From: Aeromicrobium phoceense
GTDB taxonomy: Bacteria; Actinomycetota; Actinomycetes; Propionibacteriales; Nocardioidaceae
Direction of reading: 5' to 3'
Assembly (NCBI RefSeq): GCF_013868155.1
Contig: NZ_JACEOG010000001.1
Location: 682,001-746,000 of the forward strand
DNA length: 64,000 nt
Part shown: positions 9,274 to 18,060 of the stretch, piece after piece
Numbering within the stretch: the stretch's first letter is position 1
Layout of the letters: each line of letters begins with the position of its first letter
Program-made: the position numbers and the translations under genes
The notes under the pieces: model-generated
The model's input: only the letters and a program-made list of their open reading frames with translations
The model's database searches: none
What the model was told of the DNA's origin: nothing

Positions 9274-10857
9274 ATGTCATCCTTCCTCTCTCTTTCCCAT
9301 GCCTCGTTCGTGCTGCCCGAGGGGCGCACGATCCTCGACGACCTCACCTTCGGCCTCGGCCCCGGCCGCCACGGACTGGTCGGCGACAACGGGAGCGGCA
9401 AGTCCACGCTGCTGCGTCTGCTGGCCGGCGAGCTCGAGCCCACCTCGGGCTCGGTCGACGCGAGTGGCCGCCGCGCCTACCTCCCCCAGACCCGCGCCTC
9501 CGCCGGCGCGACGGTGGCCGACGTCCTGGGTGTCGCACCCGCGCTCGCCGCGCTCGCGCGCATCGAGGGCGGCTCGGTCGACCCGGCCGACTACGACCTC
9601 GTCGGCGACGGCTGGGACCTGCCCGATCGCATCGAGCGGTGGCTCGGGCAGGTGGGCCTCGCCGGTCTCGGGCCCGAACGACCCGTCTCGGCGGTGTCGG
9701 GCGGCGAGGCGACCCTGCTGCGGCTCGCGGGCCTGATGATCGCGGATCCCGCGATCCTGCTGCTCGACGAGCCCACCAACGACCTGGACGCTGACGCCCG
9801 CGCACGGCTCACCCGGATCGTGGACGAGTTCTCCGGCGTCCTCGTGGTCGTCAGCCACGATCGGAGCCTGCTCGAGCGCGTCGAGCACATCGGCGAGGTC
9901 CGCGCCGGGGCCGTGCGCTGGTTCGGCGGCCCGTTCAGCGACTACGCGGCCGCGATCGAGGCGGAGCAGGAGGCGGCGCTGAGGTCGGTCTCCGCGGCGA
10001 AGGCCGACGTCAGGCGCCAGCACCAGGACCTGATGGACCAGCAGGTGAAACAGGCGAGACGCGACCGCAAGGGCCGGGCGAACGCCGACAGCCTGCCGAA
10101 GATCGTCGCGGGCGCCTACCAGCGCAAGGCGGAGGTGACGTCGGGCCGGCTGCGGGGGATGCACGAGGGCCGGCTCGACGCGTCGCGAACCGCCCTGGCG
10201 ACGGCGCAGGAGCGCCTGCGTGACGACCGCCGGATCCGGGTGGACCTGCCCGACACGGAGGTCCCGGCCCGTCGTGAGGTGCTGCGATCGGAGGGCGTGA
10301 TCCCCGCGTTCGGGACGTCGCACCCCTTCGACCTCGACCTGCGGGGGCCCGAGCGGATCGCGCTCGTGGGGCGCAACGGTGCGGGGAAGTCCTCGCTGCT
10401 GCGCGCGCTGCTCGGGCTGCAGGAGCCGAGGGCCGGAAAGTCGGTGGTCCACGTGCCGTGGCGGTACCTGCCGCAGGGCGTCGACCTGCTCGACCCGGAG
10501 CGGACGGTGCTGGAGAACGTGCGGGACGCGGCGCCCGAGGCCGACCCGGGCTCGGTGCGGGCCCAGCTGGCGCGCTTCCTGTTCCGCGGGAACGCCGTGG
10601 ACCAGGTGACGTCCACGCTGTCGGGCGGCGAGCGGTGGCGCGCCACCCTGGCCAGCCTGCTGCTGGCGACCCCGGCACCGCAGCTGCTCGTCCTCGACGA
10701 GCCCACCAACAACCTCGACCTCGCGAGCATCGCGCACCTGACCGAGGTGCTCGACTCCTACCGCGGGGCCCTCCTGGTGGTCAGCCACGACGCGGCGTTC
10801 CTCGCCGACCTGTCGCTGGACCGCACGATCGAGGTCACCCGTCATGTCCCCTCCTGA
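9274..10857 (+). CDS. ABC-F family ATPase (ribosome protection type)
   Basis: The 527-residue protein has two ABC ATPase domains and no membrane segments: Walker A GDNGSGKST and GRNGAGKSS, signature motifs VSGGEAT and LSGGERW, and Walker B LLLDEPTNDLD and LVLDEPTNNLD. The linker (about 235-310) is basic and helical, the P-site tRNA interaction region. Such proteins act on the ribosome, either displacing antibiotics or aiding translation. Sequence alone does not separate a resistance factor from a housekeeping EttA-like role; the divergent ATPase cores and short leader favour the former. The ribosome-binding GGAG lies inside a GGAGATCTCC palindrome. Confidence 0.9.
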   Translation: MSSFLSLSHASFVLPEGRTILDDLTFGLGPGRHGLVGDNGSGKSTLLRLLAGELEPTSGSVDASGRRAYLPQTRASAGATVADVLGVAPALAALARIEGGSVDPADYDLVGDGWDLPDRIERWLGQVGLAGLGPERPVSAVSGGEATLLRLAGLMIADPAILLLDEPTNDLDADARARLTRIVDEFSGVLVVVSHDRSLLERVEHIGEVRAGAVRWFGGPFSDYAAAIEAEQEAALRSVSAAKADVRRQHQDLMDQQVKQARRDRKGRANADSLPKIVAGAYQRKAEVTSGRLRGMHEGRLDASRTALATAQERLRDDRRIRVDLPDTEVPARREVLRSEGVIPAFGTSHPFDLDLRGPERIALVGRNGAGKSSLLRALLGLQEPRAGKSVVHVPWRYLPQGVDLLDPERTVLENVRDAAPEADPGSVRAQLARFLFRGNAVDQVTSTLSGGERWRATLASLLLATPAPQLLVLDEPTNNLDLASIAHLTEVLDSYRGALLVVSHDAAFLADLSLDRTIEVTRHVPS

Positions 10858-10890
10858 CCGGGGAGACTTCGCACCGTCAGGGCACGAGAA

Positions 10891-10919
10891 AGGGGGCCGG
10901 CCCACCGGGCCGGCCCCCT
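10891..10919. terminator. 13-bp GC hairpin between ABC-F gene and livK
   Basis: AGGGGGCCGGCCC (10891-10903) pairs perfectly with 10907-10919 around a three-base loop. On the minus strand it is followed by TTTCTC, so it mainly ends the liv operon, though it can serve both convergent transcripts. Confidence 0.8.
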
Positions 10920-10932
10920 CACGTGTCGTGCG

Positions 10933-12231
10933 TCAGCCCTGCAGGGCGAAGCAGGGCTCGGTGTAGTCGTAGCCCTCGGCCGTCGGACCGGCCGACATCT
11001 CCTGGACGATCGAGACGCCGGTCGGCGCCTCCTTGTCGACCCCGCCGATGACGCTTTGGCGCCAGGCCACGTCGTTCGGCTCACCGGTCTGGTTGAACGC
11101 CTCGTCGGGCAGCATGCCCTCGTAGTCGACGCTGTCCAGCTCGGTCGAGGCCTTCACCACGTTCTCGCGGGTGATGCCGCCGTCCATGTCGGCCGCAGCC
11201 TTGAGCGCGGCGAGCAGCGGGTACTCCCACACCCAGCCGGAGGTGTAGCCGTCGCTCGGCGAGTCCACGTCGGCGAGCGCGTCACGCATGGCCGCGTGAC
11301 CGTCCGACTCGGTGCCCCACGGGCCCCACGGAGCCGCCTGGAAGTACATCGCCTCGAGCGCCGGAGCGGCCTCGGTCTGCAGCAGGGCCGGGTTCCACGT
11401 GGGGCTGGACCCCACGACGGTGCCCTTCCACCCCTGCGCAGCCGCGCCACCGAGGATCGTGGCCATCTCGGCCGGACCGGTGGTGACGTAGATCAGGTCG
11501 GGCTTCTCCTTCAGCACCGCCGCGACGGCGCCGGCCTGGTTGTCCTGGCCGGTCGCGGTCTCGATGGCCTTGAAGTCGAGGTTGTTGGCCTCGGCCGCCG
11601 CCTCGACGCCCGCCGCCGCGTCTCCGCCGTAGTCGTTCGGGTAGTGGATCGCGAGCACCTTGCCCTTGACGCCACGGTTCTTCACGGCCCAGTCGACGCC
11701 GTTCATGGCCTCGAAGCAGTAGTTCGCGCCCGACTGGAGGATCTGGTCCTCGAAGTCCCACGCGGAGTTCCACGAGGCCGGCACGCCGACGACGTTGTCG
11801 GACTTCATGTCCTCCAGGATCGCCAGGGTCTGCGAGGAGCCCAGCGTCTGACCCAGCGCCAGGATGTCGTTGCGCATCTCCTGGTACTTCTTGTTGTGGA
11901 TCTCCGGATTGTACTCGGCGTCAGCGACGTACTTGTCGATGTTGACGTCGTAGCCGCCCACGCCGCCGTCCTGGTTGACCTTGTTCCAGAAGGCCTTCTG
12001 GGCCTCGGTGATCGGAACGGCCAGCGGAGCGAACGGGCCCTTGGTGAGGTCGGAGATCGCACCCAGGTAGATGCAGCCGTTGTCCTCGTTCACTGCCTCG
12101 GGACAGGCCTCCTCGGTGATGCCAGGTCCTGAGGCGCTGTCCTCGTCGCCTCCGCCACGGCAGCCTGCCAGCACGAGGGCCGCCACCGCCGCACCGGCGA
12201 CCACGCGGGCCCACTGTCGGTGTTGCTTCAT
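10933..12231 (-). CDS. livK: Branched-chain-amino-acid-type ABC transporter substrate-binding lipoprotein
   Basis: Extracellular ligand-binding component, 432 residues, of the periplasmic-binding-protein-like Peripla_BP_6 type. It has a lipoprotein signal with lipobox LAGC (Cys24). It is the last gene of the livF-livG-fadD-ORF-livH-livM-livK operon and ends at a strong hairpin. AGGAGGA precedes the ATG. The ligand is not readable from sequence. The acyl-CoA ligase in the same operon suggests a carboxylic acid rather than a branched-chain amino acid; this is inference. Confidence 0.92.
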   Translation of the reverse strand: MKQHRQWARVVAGAAVAALVLAGCRGGGDEDSASGPGITEEACPEAVNEDNGCIYLGAISDLTKGPFAPLAVPITEAQKAFWNKVNQDGGVGGYDVNIDKYVADAEYNPEIHNKKYQEMRNDILALGQTLGSSQTLAILEDMKSDNVVGVPASWNSAWDFEDQILQSGANYCFEAMNGVDWAVKNRGVKGKVLAIHYPNDYGGDAAAGVEAAAEANNLDFKAIETATGQDNQAGAVAAVLKEKPDLIYVTTGPAEMATILGGAAAQGWKGTVVGSSPTWNPALLQTEAAPALEAMYFQAAPWGPWGTESDGHAAMRDALADVDSPSDGYTSGWVWEYPLLAALKAAADMDGGITRENVVKASTELDSVDYEGMLPDEAFNQTGEPNDVAWRQSVIGGVDKEAPTGVSIVQEMSAGPTAEGYDYTEPCFALQG

Positions 12232-12291
12232 CTTTTTCCTCCTGGGTGGTTCGACGGTGCGGTTGCACCGCCACGGCCTCGCGGCCGGGGT

Positions 12292-13431
12292 CTAGTAGGA
12301 GAAGGGCCAGCCCTTCCAGTAGTTGCGGATCCGGGTCCATATCCCGAAGAGTCCGCGCGGCTCGAAGATCAGGAAGCCCATGATCAACAGGCCGTAGAGG
12401 ATCGCCTCGAGCTGGAACACGGTCAGCAGCTCGCCCGGCACGTAGTGCGCGATGAACTGGCTGATCCGCGGCAGCAGGGCGATGAAGAGTGCGCCCATGA
12501 TCGATCCGCTGATGGTGGCGACGCCGCCGATCAGCACCATGGCGAGGTACTGGATCGACAGCAGGAGGCTGAACGCTCCGGGCTCGAAGACGCCGATCAC
12601 GGCGTAGTACAGCGCTCCGGTGACGCCGGCGAAGAACGACGACATCGCGAACGCCATCATCTTGTACTTCGTCAGGTCGACGCCGATCACGGCGGCGGCC
12701 ACGTCGCGGTCGCGCACGGCGCCGAACGCGCGGCCCACGCCCGAGCGGGCGATGTTGCGGCCGAGGATCGCGAAGATGATGAGGAACACCAGCGCGAGGA
12801 AGAACTGGGCCTGCCCGCGGGAGACCCCGGCGATGGGCTCCATCGCCGAGAAGTCGATGCCGAACAGCTCCAGCTCGGCACCGCGGCGGCCGACGCCGGG
12901 TCCGCCGGTGATGTTCCGGGCCTCACGGAAGATGTGGTCACCCAGGAACACCAGGCCGAGCGTGACGATCGCGAGGTAGAGGCCGCGCAGCCGCACCGCG
13001 AGCGGCCCGACCAGCAGTCCGGCGAGCGCGGCGACGATGCCGCCGGCCGGCAGCCAGATCCACATCGGCAGGCCGTAGCCGAGCACGGCGCTGTCAGGAT
13101 CTCCACCCAGCACCGCTCCGGTGTAGGCGCCGACGCCGATGAAGAAGGCGTGGCCCAGGGAGACCTGGCCGGCGTAGCCGGTGACCAGGTTCAGCCCGAT
13201 CGCGCCGACGGCGGAGATCATGCCGAGCGTGAGCACCTGCAGCAGGTCGTCGGTGAGCAGGAACGGCACCAGGAACGAGGCGATGACGATCCCGATGACA
13301 CCGCGCCGCTTGGCGGGGGTGTTGGCCAGGGTGAGGTCCTGGTCGTAGCTCGTCCGCAGCAGCGGGCGGCCGCGCAGGCCGGTGGACTTCCGGGCCTGCT
13401 TCGAGGGCGCTGAGCGCAGCACGGTGCTCAT
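12292..13431 (-). CDS. livM: Branched-chain-type ABC transporter permease LivM
   Basis: The 379-residue inner-membrane permease has about ten hydrophobic segments and the conserved LNLVTGYAGQVSLGHAFF stretch near residues 80-97, typical of LivM. Its first 35 residues are a basic cytoplasmic extension. The ATG overlaps the livH stop in ATGA (13428-13431), so the two permease subunits are translationally coupled and should form a heterodimer energised by LivF and LivG. Confidence 0.94.
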   Translation of the reverse strand: MSTVLRSAPSKQARKSTGLRGRPLLRTSYDQDLTLANTPAKRRGVIGIVIASFLVPFLLTDDLLQVLTLGMISAVGAIGLNLVTGYAGQVSLGHAFFIGVGAYTGAVLGGDPDSAVLGYGLPMWIWLPAGGIVAALAGLLVGPLAVRLRGLYLAIVTLGLVFLGDHIFREARNITGGPGVGRRGAELELFGIDFSAMEPIAGVSRGQAQFFLALVFLIIFAILGRNIARSGVGRAFGAVRDRDVAAAVIGVDLTKYKMMAFAMSSFFAGVTGALYYAVIGVFEPGAFSLLLSIQYLAMVLIGGVATISGSIMGALFIALLPRISQFIAHYVPGELLTVFQLEAILYGLLIMGFLIFEPRGLFGIWTRIRNYWKGWPFSY

Positions 13432-14324
13432 ACCCGCTCCACCTCCTTCGTGCCGAAGAGTCCATAGGGTTTGACCAGCAACACCACGAACATCAGTGCG
13501 TAGGGCGCGACGAGCGCGAAGTTGTTGCCCAGCCAGGGGGCCACGTCGGGCTGGTACACCGCGGTGAGCGACTCGACCACGCCCACGGCGAGGCCGCCGA
13601 TGACGGCGCCCGGGATGCTGTCGAGGCCGCCGATGATGATGGCCGGCAGCGCCTTGAGCGCGATGATCCAGGTGTTCTGCTCGAGGCCGGCGCCCGTGGC
13701 GGCGACGAAGGTGCCGGCGATGGCCGCCAACCCTCCCGCGATCGCCCAGGCCAGCGCGAAGATCGCACCGACGCGGATGCCCTGCGCGAGCGCCGTCTCC
13801 TGGCTCAGTGCGGTGGCACGCATCGCCAGGCCGGTCTTGGCGTAGCGGAAGAACAGCGCCAGGGCGATGACCGTCACCGCGGTGACCGCCATCAGGCCGA
13901 CGCGCTGGTGCGAGATCGACAGTCCCCAGAACTCGTAGCGCTCACTGCCGCCGGGGTAGGGCACCGAGCGCGGGTCCGGACCCATGTACCGGTTCGCGAA
14001 GATGCGCAGCACGATGTCGACGCCGATCGTGATGATCGCGAGCGTGAACACCGGCTTGCCCACCATCGGTCGCAGCGCGAGGCGCTCGACGAGCATGCCC
14101 AGCAGGGCGCCGAGGATGATCGCGACGATCAGGGCGGGCCAGAAGCCCAGGCCCCACTCGCTGGTGGCGTGGTAGGCGAAGAGTCCGCCGCACACCATCA
14201 GCGCCGGTTGGGCGAAGCTGATCACGTGCGTGGCCTTGTAGATCATCACGTAGCCCAGGGCCAGCAGGGCATAGATCGACCCTTGCGCCAAGCCGCTGAG
14301 CAAGGACTGGAAGAACGTCGTCAT
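13428..14324 (-). CDS. livH: Branched-chain-type ABC transporter permease LivH
   Basis: The 298-residue LivH permease has the typical N-terminus (LLSGLAQGSIYALLALGYVMIYKAT) and eight or more membrane segments, pairing with LivM. The start overlaps the stop of the upstream 27-codon ORF in ATGA (14321-14324). The ribosome-binding site AGGAGG lies 7 bases upstream, inside that ORF. Confidence 0.95.
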   Translation of the reverse strand: MTTFFQSLLSGLAQGSIYALLALGYVMIYKATHVISFAQPALMVCGGLFAYHATSEWGLGFWPALIVAIILGALLGMLVERLALRPMVGKPVFTLAIITIGVDIVLRIFANRYMGPDPRSVPYPGGSERYEFWGLSISHQRVGLMAVTAVTVIALALFFRYAKTGLAMRATALSQETALAQGIRVGAIFALAWAIAGGLAAIAGTFVAATGAGLEQNTWIIALKALPAIIIGGLDSIPGAVIGGLAVGVVESLTAVYQPDVAPWLGNNFALVAPYALMFVVLLVKPYGLFGTKEVERV

Positions 14325-14404
14325 GCCGTCACCTCCTGGGAAAGGGCACGGTAGGTAGGTGCCGGCATGAGCGATTCAATGTTCACTCGCTGTCGCTCGT
14401 TCAT
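14321..14404 (-). CDS. 27-residue ORF joined to fadD and livH by ATGA overlaps at both ends
   Basis: Between fadD and livH lies an ORF of 27 codons (begins MNERQRVNIESL, ends SQEVTA). Its ATG overlaps the fadD stop (14401-14404, ATGA) and its stop overlaps the livH ATG (14321-14324, ATGA). A GAGGTG ribosome-binding site stands 6 bases before its ATG. It could be a small peptide, or an ORF translated only to carry ribosomes from fadD to livH. It uses several codons rare in this GC-rich window (CGA, ATT, GAA, CCT), which argues for the second option or for an embedded regulatory site. No homologue is known to me. Confidence 0.55.
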   Translation of the reverse strand: MNERQRVNIESLMPAPTYRALSQEVTA

Positions 14405-16269
14405 GCCTTCACCTCGTGGGCAGCGCGGTCGGTGTCGGAGTAGAGGCCCTCGATGGCCTCGGCGAACCGCTCGTTGATGGCCGAGCGCTTGATCTTCTGG
14501 GTGGCGGTCAGCTCGCCCTCCTCGTGATCGAGCTCCTTCGGCAGCATCGCGAAGCGCTTGATCGTCTCCACGCTGGCGAACTTGCGGTTGGTCTCGTCGA
14601 CGACCGACTGCACCAGCTCGATCACCTCGGGCTTCTCGGAGAGGTCGCGGTAGGTGGTGAACCCGAGCTTGCGCGCCTGGGCCCAGTTGCCCACCGTGTC
14701 GAGCTCGATGCCGATCAGCGCCGTCAGGTACTTGCGACGGTCGCCGATGACGATCGCCTCCTTGATGTACGGGGACGACTTGAGGCTGTTCTCGATCTCG
14801 CTGGGGCTGATGTTCTTGCCGCCTGCCGTGATGATGATGTCCTTGATCCGATCGGTGATCTTGATGTGCGTGCCGTCGACCCACTCGCCGACGTCTCCGG
14901 TGTGCAGCCAGCCGTCGGCGTCGACCGTCTTCGCCGTCGCCTCGGGGTTGTTCCAGTAGCCCGCGAACGTGCCGGCGTGACGGGTGAGGATCTCGCCGGT
15001 CTCGTCGTCGATCCGGATCTCGGCGCCCACCTGGGGCTCGCCGACGGTGCCGACCTTGACGCGTCCGGCCATGTTCGCCGTGGCGATCGCGGAGTTCTCG
15101 GTCATGCCGTAGACCTCGTGCATGGGGATGCCGATGCCCATGAAGAACTCCAGCACCTCCGGGGCGATCGGGGCGGCACCCGACGCGGCGTAGCGGACCT
15201 TGGCCAGGCCGAGGCGCTCGCGCAGGGGGCGGTAGAGGCAGACCCAGCCGATCGCGTAGACCGCCTTGGTGGCCGCGGTGTGGTTGCCCTGGTTCTCCAC
15301 GAGCGTGCGCCCGATCCAGGCCGCCCGCTTCATCCAGAAGTCGAAGTTCTTGCGCTTGAGCCAGGAGGCACCGCTCATCCGGATGTGCACGCCGGCGGCG
15401 ATCTTCTCCCAGATGCGGGGCACGCCGAACAGCAGCGTGGGCTGCACCTCGCGCAGGGCCTGCTGGACCGTCTCGATCGACTCGGCGAAGTTCACCTGCG
15501 AGCCGACGGCGGCGTTGAACCACGTGGTGAACACGCGCTCGGCCACGTGGCACAGCGGCAGGTAGGAGACGACGAGGTCGCGGTCGCTGGCCGGTGGGTC
15601 GACGAACGCGCCGCCGCTCTGGAGCGTCTCGATGACGAACTCGATGTTCGAGATCGACAGCATCGCGCCCTTCGGCGGGCCGGTGGTGCCGGAGGTGTAG
15701 ACGAGCGTCGCGAGGTCGCCGGGCTCGGCGGCCTCGACTCGCTCGGTGACGGCACCGGGGTGGTCGGTGCGGTGCTGCTCACCGAGAGCGAGGAAGTCGT
15801 CCCACGACATGAGGCGCGGGTCGTCGTAGCGACCCTCGATGCCGCGCGGGTCGATGTAGACCACGGTGCGCAGGTCGGGCAGCTCGTCCGCGATCTCGAG
15901 GTACTTGTCGATCTGCTCCTGGTCCTCCGCGATGAGGACGCAGGCACCGGAATCGCGCAGGACGTGCAGCACCTCGGGCGCGGGGTTGGTCGGGTAGAGA
16001 CCCACGGTGCCGGCGCGGACGGCGGTGATGCCGACGTCGGACCACAGCCACTCGCACCGGTTCTCGCTGTGCACGGCGACGCGGTCGCCGATCCCGACGC
16101 CGAGCGCGAGCAGGGCGTGGCCCACGAGCTCGGAGCGGTCCCAGTAGTCGGCCCAGGTGACCTCTTCCCAGAGGCCGTAGTTCTTCTCGCGCATCGCGAT
16201 GCGGTCGGGCGTCTCCTCGGCGCGGGTGCGGATGCGACGCGCCAGGGTGTTCGTTGCGGTGGTGTTCAT
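14401..16269 (-). CDS. AMP-dependent acyl-CoA synthetase/ligase (FadD type)
   Basis: The 622-residue adenylate-forming enzyme should activate a carboxylic acid to its CoA thioester. Signatures are the P-loop YTSGTTGPPKGAM, the GMTENS region and GWLHTGDVG; the C-terminal catalytic lysine region (ATQKIKR) is present. The frame runs on upstream, but ATG at 16269 overlaps the livG stop by 4 bases (ATGA), marking the real start. Its place inside a liv transporter operon suggests uptake coupled to activation (vectorial acylation). The substrate is unknown. Confidence 0.93.
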   Translation of the reverse strand: MNTTATNTLARRIRTRAEETPDRIAMREKNYGLWEEVTWADYWDRSELVGHALLALGVGIGDRVAVHSENRCEWLWSDVGITAVRAGTVGLYPTNPAPEVLHVLRDSGACVLIAEDQEQIDKYLEIADELPDLRTVVYIDPRGIEGRYDDPRLMSWDDFLALGEQHRTDHPGAVTERVEAAEPGDLATLVYTSGTTGPPKGAMLSISNIEFVIETLQSGGAFVDPPASDRDLVVSYLPLCHVAERVFTTWFNAAVGSQVNFAESIETVQQALREVQPTLLFGVPRIWEKIAAGVHIRMSGASWLKRKNFDFWMKRAAWIGRTLVENQGNHTAATKAVYAIGWVCLYRPLRERLGLAKVRYAASGAAPIAPEVLEFFMGIGIPMHEVYGMTENSAIATANMAGRVKVGTVGEPQVGAEIRIDDETGEILTRHAGTFAGYWNNPEATAKTVDADGWLHTGDVGEWVDGTHIKITDRIKDIIITAGGKNISPSEIENSLKSSPYIKEAIVIGDRRKYLTALIGIELDTVGNWAQARKLGFTTYRDLSEKPEVIELVQSVVDETNRKFASVETIKRFAMLPKELDHEEGELTATQKIKRSAINERFAEAIEGLYSDTDRAAHEVKA

Positions 16270-17072
16270 GCGAGCTCCCCCTGCACCTCGGCCAGCGTGG
16301 CGTCGTCGACCGGGCCGAGGTAGGCGCGGATGACGTCGGGGTGCGACTGCACCTCGTGCGGCGTGCCGGTGGCCACCGGCTTGCCGAAGTCCATCGCCAT
16401 GACCCGGTCGGCCAGGTCCATCACGAGTCCCATGTCGTGCTCGACGAGGATCATCGGGATGTGCAGCTCGTTGCGGATGTCGAGGATGAACCGGGCCATG
16501 TCCTCGGTCTCCTCGCCGTTCATGCCGGCGACCGGCTCGTCGAGCAGCAGCAGCTTCGGCTCCATCGCGAGGGCGCGGCCGAGCTCGATGCGCTTCTGGA
16601 TGCCGTAGGGCAGCATCCCGACGGGCAGCTGGCGGTAGCCCTCGATCTCGAGGAAGTCGATGATCTCCTCGACGCGGCGCCGGTTGCGGACCTCGGCGTG
16701 CTTGGCCTTGCCGAGCCAAGCCACCGCGGAGGGCCAGCCGTAGCCGACGTGCGCGTGGCGGCCGAGCATGAGGTTGTCGACGACGTCGAGGTTCTCGAAC
16801 AGCTCGATGTTCTGGAACGTGCGAGCCATGCCGAGGTTCGCGATCTTGTGCGGACGCATGCCGCGGATGTCGGTGCCGGCGAAGTCGACCGTGCCCTGCT
16901 GCGGCCGGTAGACGCCGGACAGGACGTTGAAGATCGAGGTCTTGCCGGCGCCGTTCGGGCCGATCACCGCGAAGAGCTCGTTGTCGAAGACATCGAAGTC
17001 GACGCCCTGCAGGGCCTTGACCCCGCTGAACGACAACTCGACGCCTCGGACACTCACGACAGGTTCAGACAA
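16266..17072 (-). CDS. livG: ABC transporter ATP-binding protein LivG
   Basis: The 268-residue ATPase has Walker A GPNGAGKTS, a variant signature LPYGIQKR, and Walker B LLLLDEPVAGMN followed by the H-loop VEHDMG, all normal for LivG. The start appears to be TTG at 17072, because GGAGGG lies 4 bases upstream; a GTG at 17057 is the alternative. It energises LivHM with LivF. Confidence 0.94.
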   Translation of the reverse strand: MSEPVVSVRGVELSFSGVKALQGVDFDVFDNELFAVIGPNGAGKTSIFNVLSGVYRPQQGTVDFAGTDIRGMRPHKIANLGMARTFQNIELFENLDVVDNLMLGRHAHVGYGWPSAVAWLGKAKHAEVRNRRRVEEIIDFLEIEGYRQLPVGMLPYGIQKRIELGRALAMEPKLLLLDEPVAGMNGEETEDMARFILDIRNELHIPMILVEHDMGLVMDLADRVMAMDFGKPVATGTPHEVQSHPDVIRAYLGPVDDATLAEVQGELA

Positions 17073-17129
17073 GGGACCCTCCGGGACGGGACGGTGTGGA
17101 AAGAGAATGGAGATGGGGGGACGCGGAGC

Positions 17130-17909
17130 TCACGAGAGCCAGCGCTTCCTGCGCTTGTAGTGCTTCACGTCGCGGTAGCTGGTGGCCATGTCGCCGCGGC
17201 CGAGGTAGAAGTCGCGGATGTCCTCGTCGTCGAGGAGCTCGGCGGCCGGCTTGTCCATCACGATCTTCCCGTGCTCCATGACGTAGCCGTGCTGCGCGAT
17301 CGAGAGCGCCATCGTGGCGTTCTGCTCGACCAGCAGCACCGTGGTGCCGCGCTCGTTGATCTGGACGACGATGTCCTTGATCTGCGCGACGATGCGCGGG
17401 GCGAGGCCCAGGCTCGGCTCGTCGAGGAGCAGGATCTCGGGCTGGGCGACCAGCGCGCGGCCCATCGCGAGCATCTGCTGCTCGCCGCCGGAGAGGTAGC
17501 CCGCGGTCTTCTTGCGGCGCTCCTTCAGTACGGGGAAGAGCTCGTAGACCTCCTCGATGCCCTCCGAGAGGTTGCCGCGGCGCGTGTGGCCGCCGACGCG
17601 CAGGTTCTCCTCGACCGTGAACTCGCTGAACACGCGTCGGCCCTCGAGGACCTGACCCAGGCCCGCGGCCACGATCTTCGGCGCGTCGGCCGTGTGGATC
17701 GGGGTGTCGCGCAGCCGGACCTCACCCTTGGTGATCTCGCCGTCGTGGATGTCGAGCAGGCCCGAGAGGGCGCGCAGCAGAGTCGTCTTGCCGGCGCCGT
17801 TGGCTCCCAGGAGGGCCACGATCTGGCCTTCCGGAACCGACAGGCTCACGCCGCGCAGGACCAGGATGACGTCGTTGTAGACGACTTCCAGGTTCTTGAC
17901 CGTCAGCAA
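17130..17909 (-). CDS. livF: ABC transporter ATP-binding protein LivF
   Basis: First gene of the operon, 259 residues, with Walker A GANGAGKTT, signature LSGGEQQ, Walker B LLLDEPSLGL and the H-loop LVEQNA. The start is TTG at 17909, with GGAG and AAGG purine runs just upstream. There is a short basic C-terminal tail (HYKRRKRW). The region upstream holds a palindrome likely bound by the divergent TetR regulator. Confidence 0.93.
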   Translation of the reverse strand: MLTVKNLEVVYNDVILVLRGVSLSVPEGQIVALLGANGAGKTTLLRALSGLLDIHDGEITKGEVRLRDTPIHTADAPKIVAAGLGQVLEGRRVFSEFTVEENLRVGGHTRRGNLSEGIEEVYELFPVLKERRKKTAGYLSGGEQQMLAMGRALVAQPEILLLDEPSLGLAPRIVAQIKDIVVQINERGTTVLLVEQNATMALSIAQHGYVMEHGKIVMDKPAAELLDDEDIRDFYLGRGDMATSYRDVKHYKRRKRWLS

Positions 17910-17952
17910 ACCTTCACTCCCTCTGAATTGTTGGCAGCCCCCTCAACTGAAG

Positions 17953-17989
17953 GTGACGCAATCCTCACATACGTTGTGAGTCAAGTCAC
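17953..17989. promoter_or_regulatory. Palindromic operator between livF and the TetR gene
   Basis: CTCACATACGTTGTGAG (17964-17980) is a 6-5-6 inverted repeat flanked by GTGAC (17953-17957) and GTCAC (17985-17989), giving a nested palindrome about 37 bases long. It lies in an AT-rich stretch (CTATATATC follows) between divergent genes, the usual place for a TetR-family operator controlling both. Confidence 0.65.
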
Positions 17990-18060
17990 TATATATCTAC
18001 ACTCGGTGTGTCGAAAGTCTGCGGGGTACTCCTCTCCGCCACGATGGAGCGGTGGGATCA

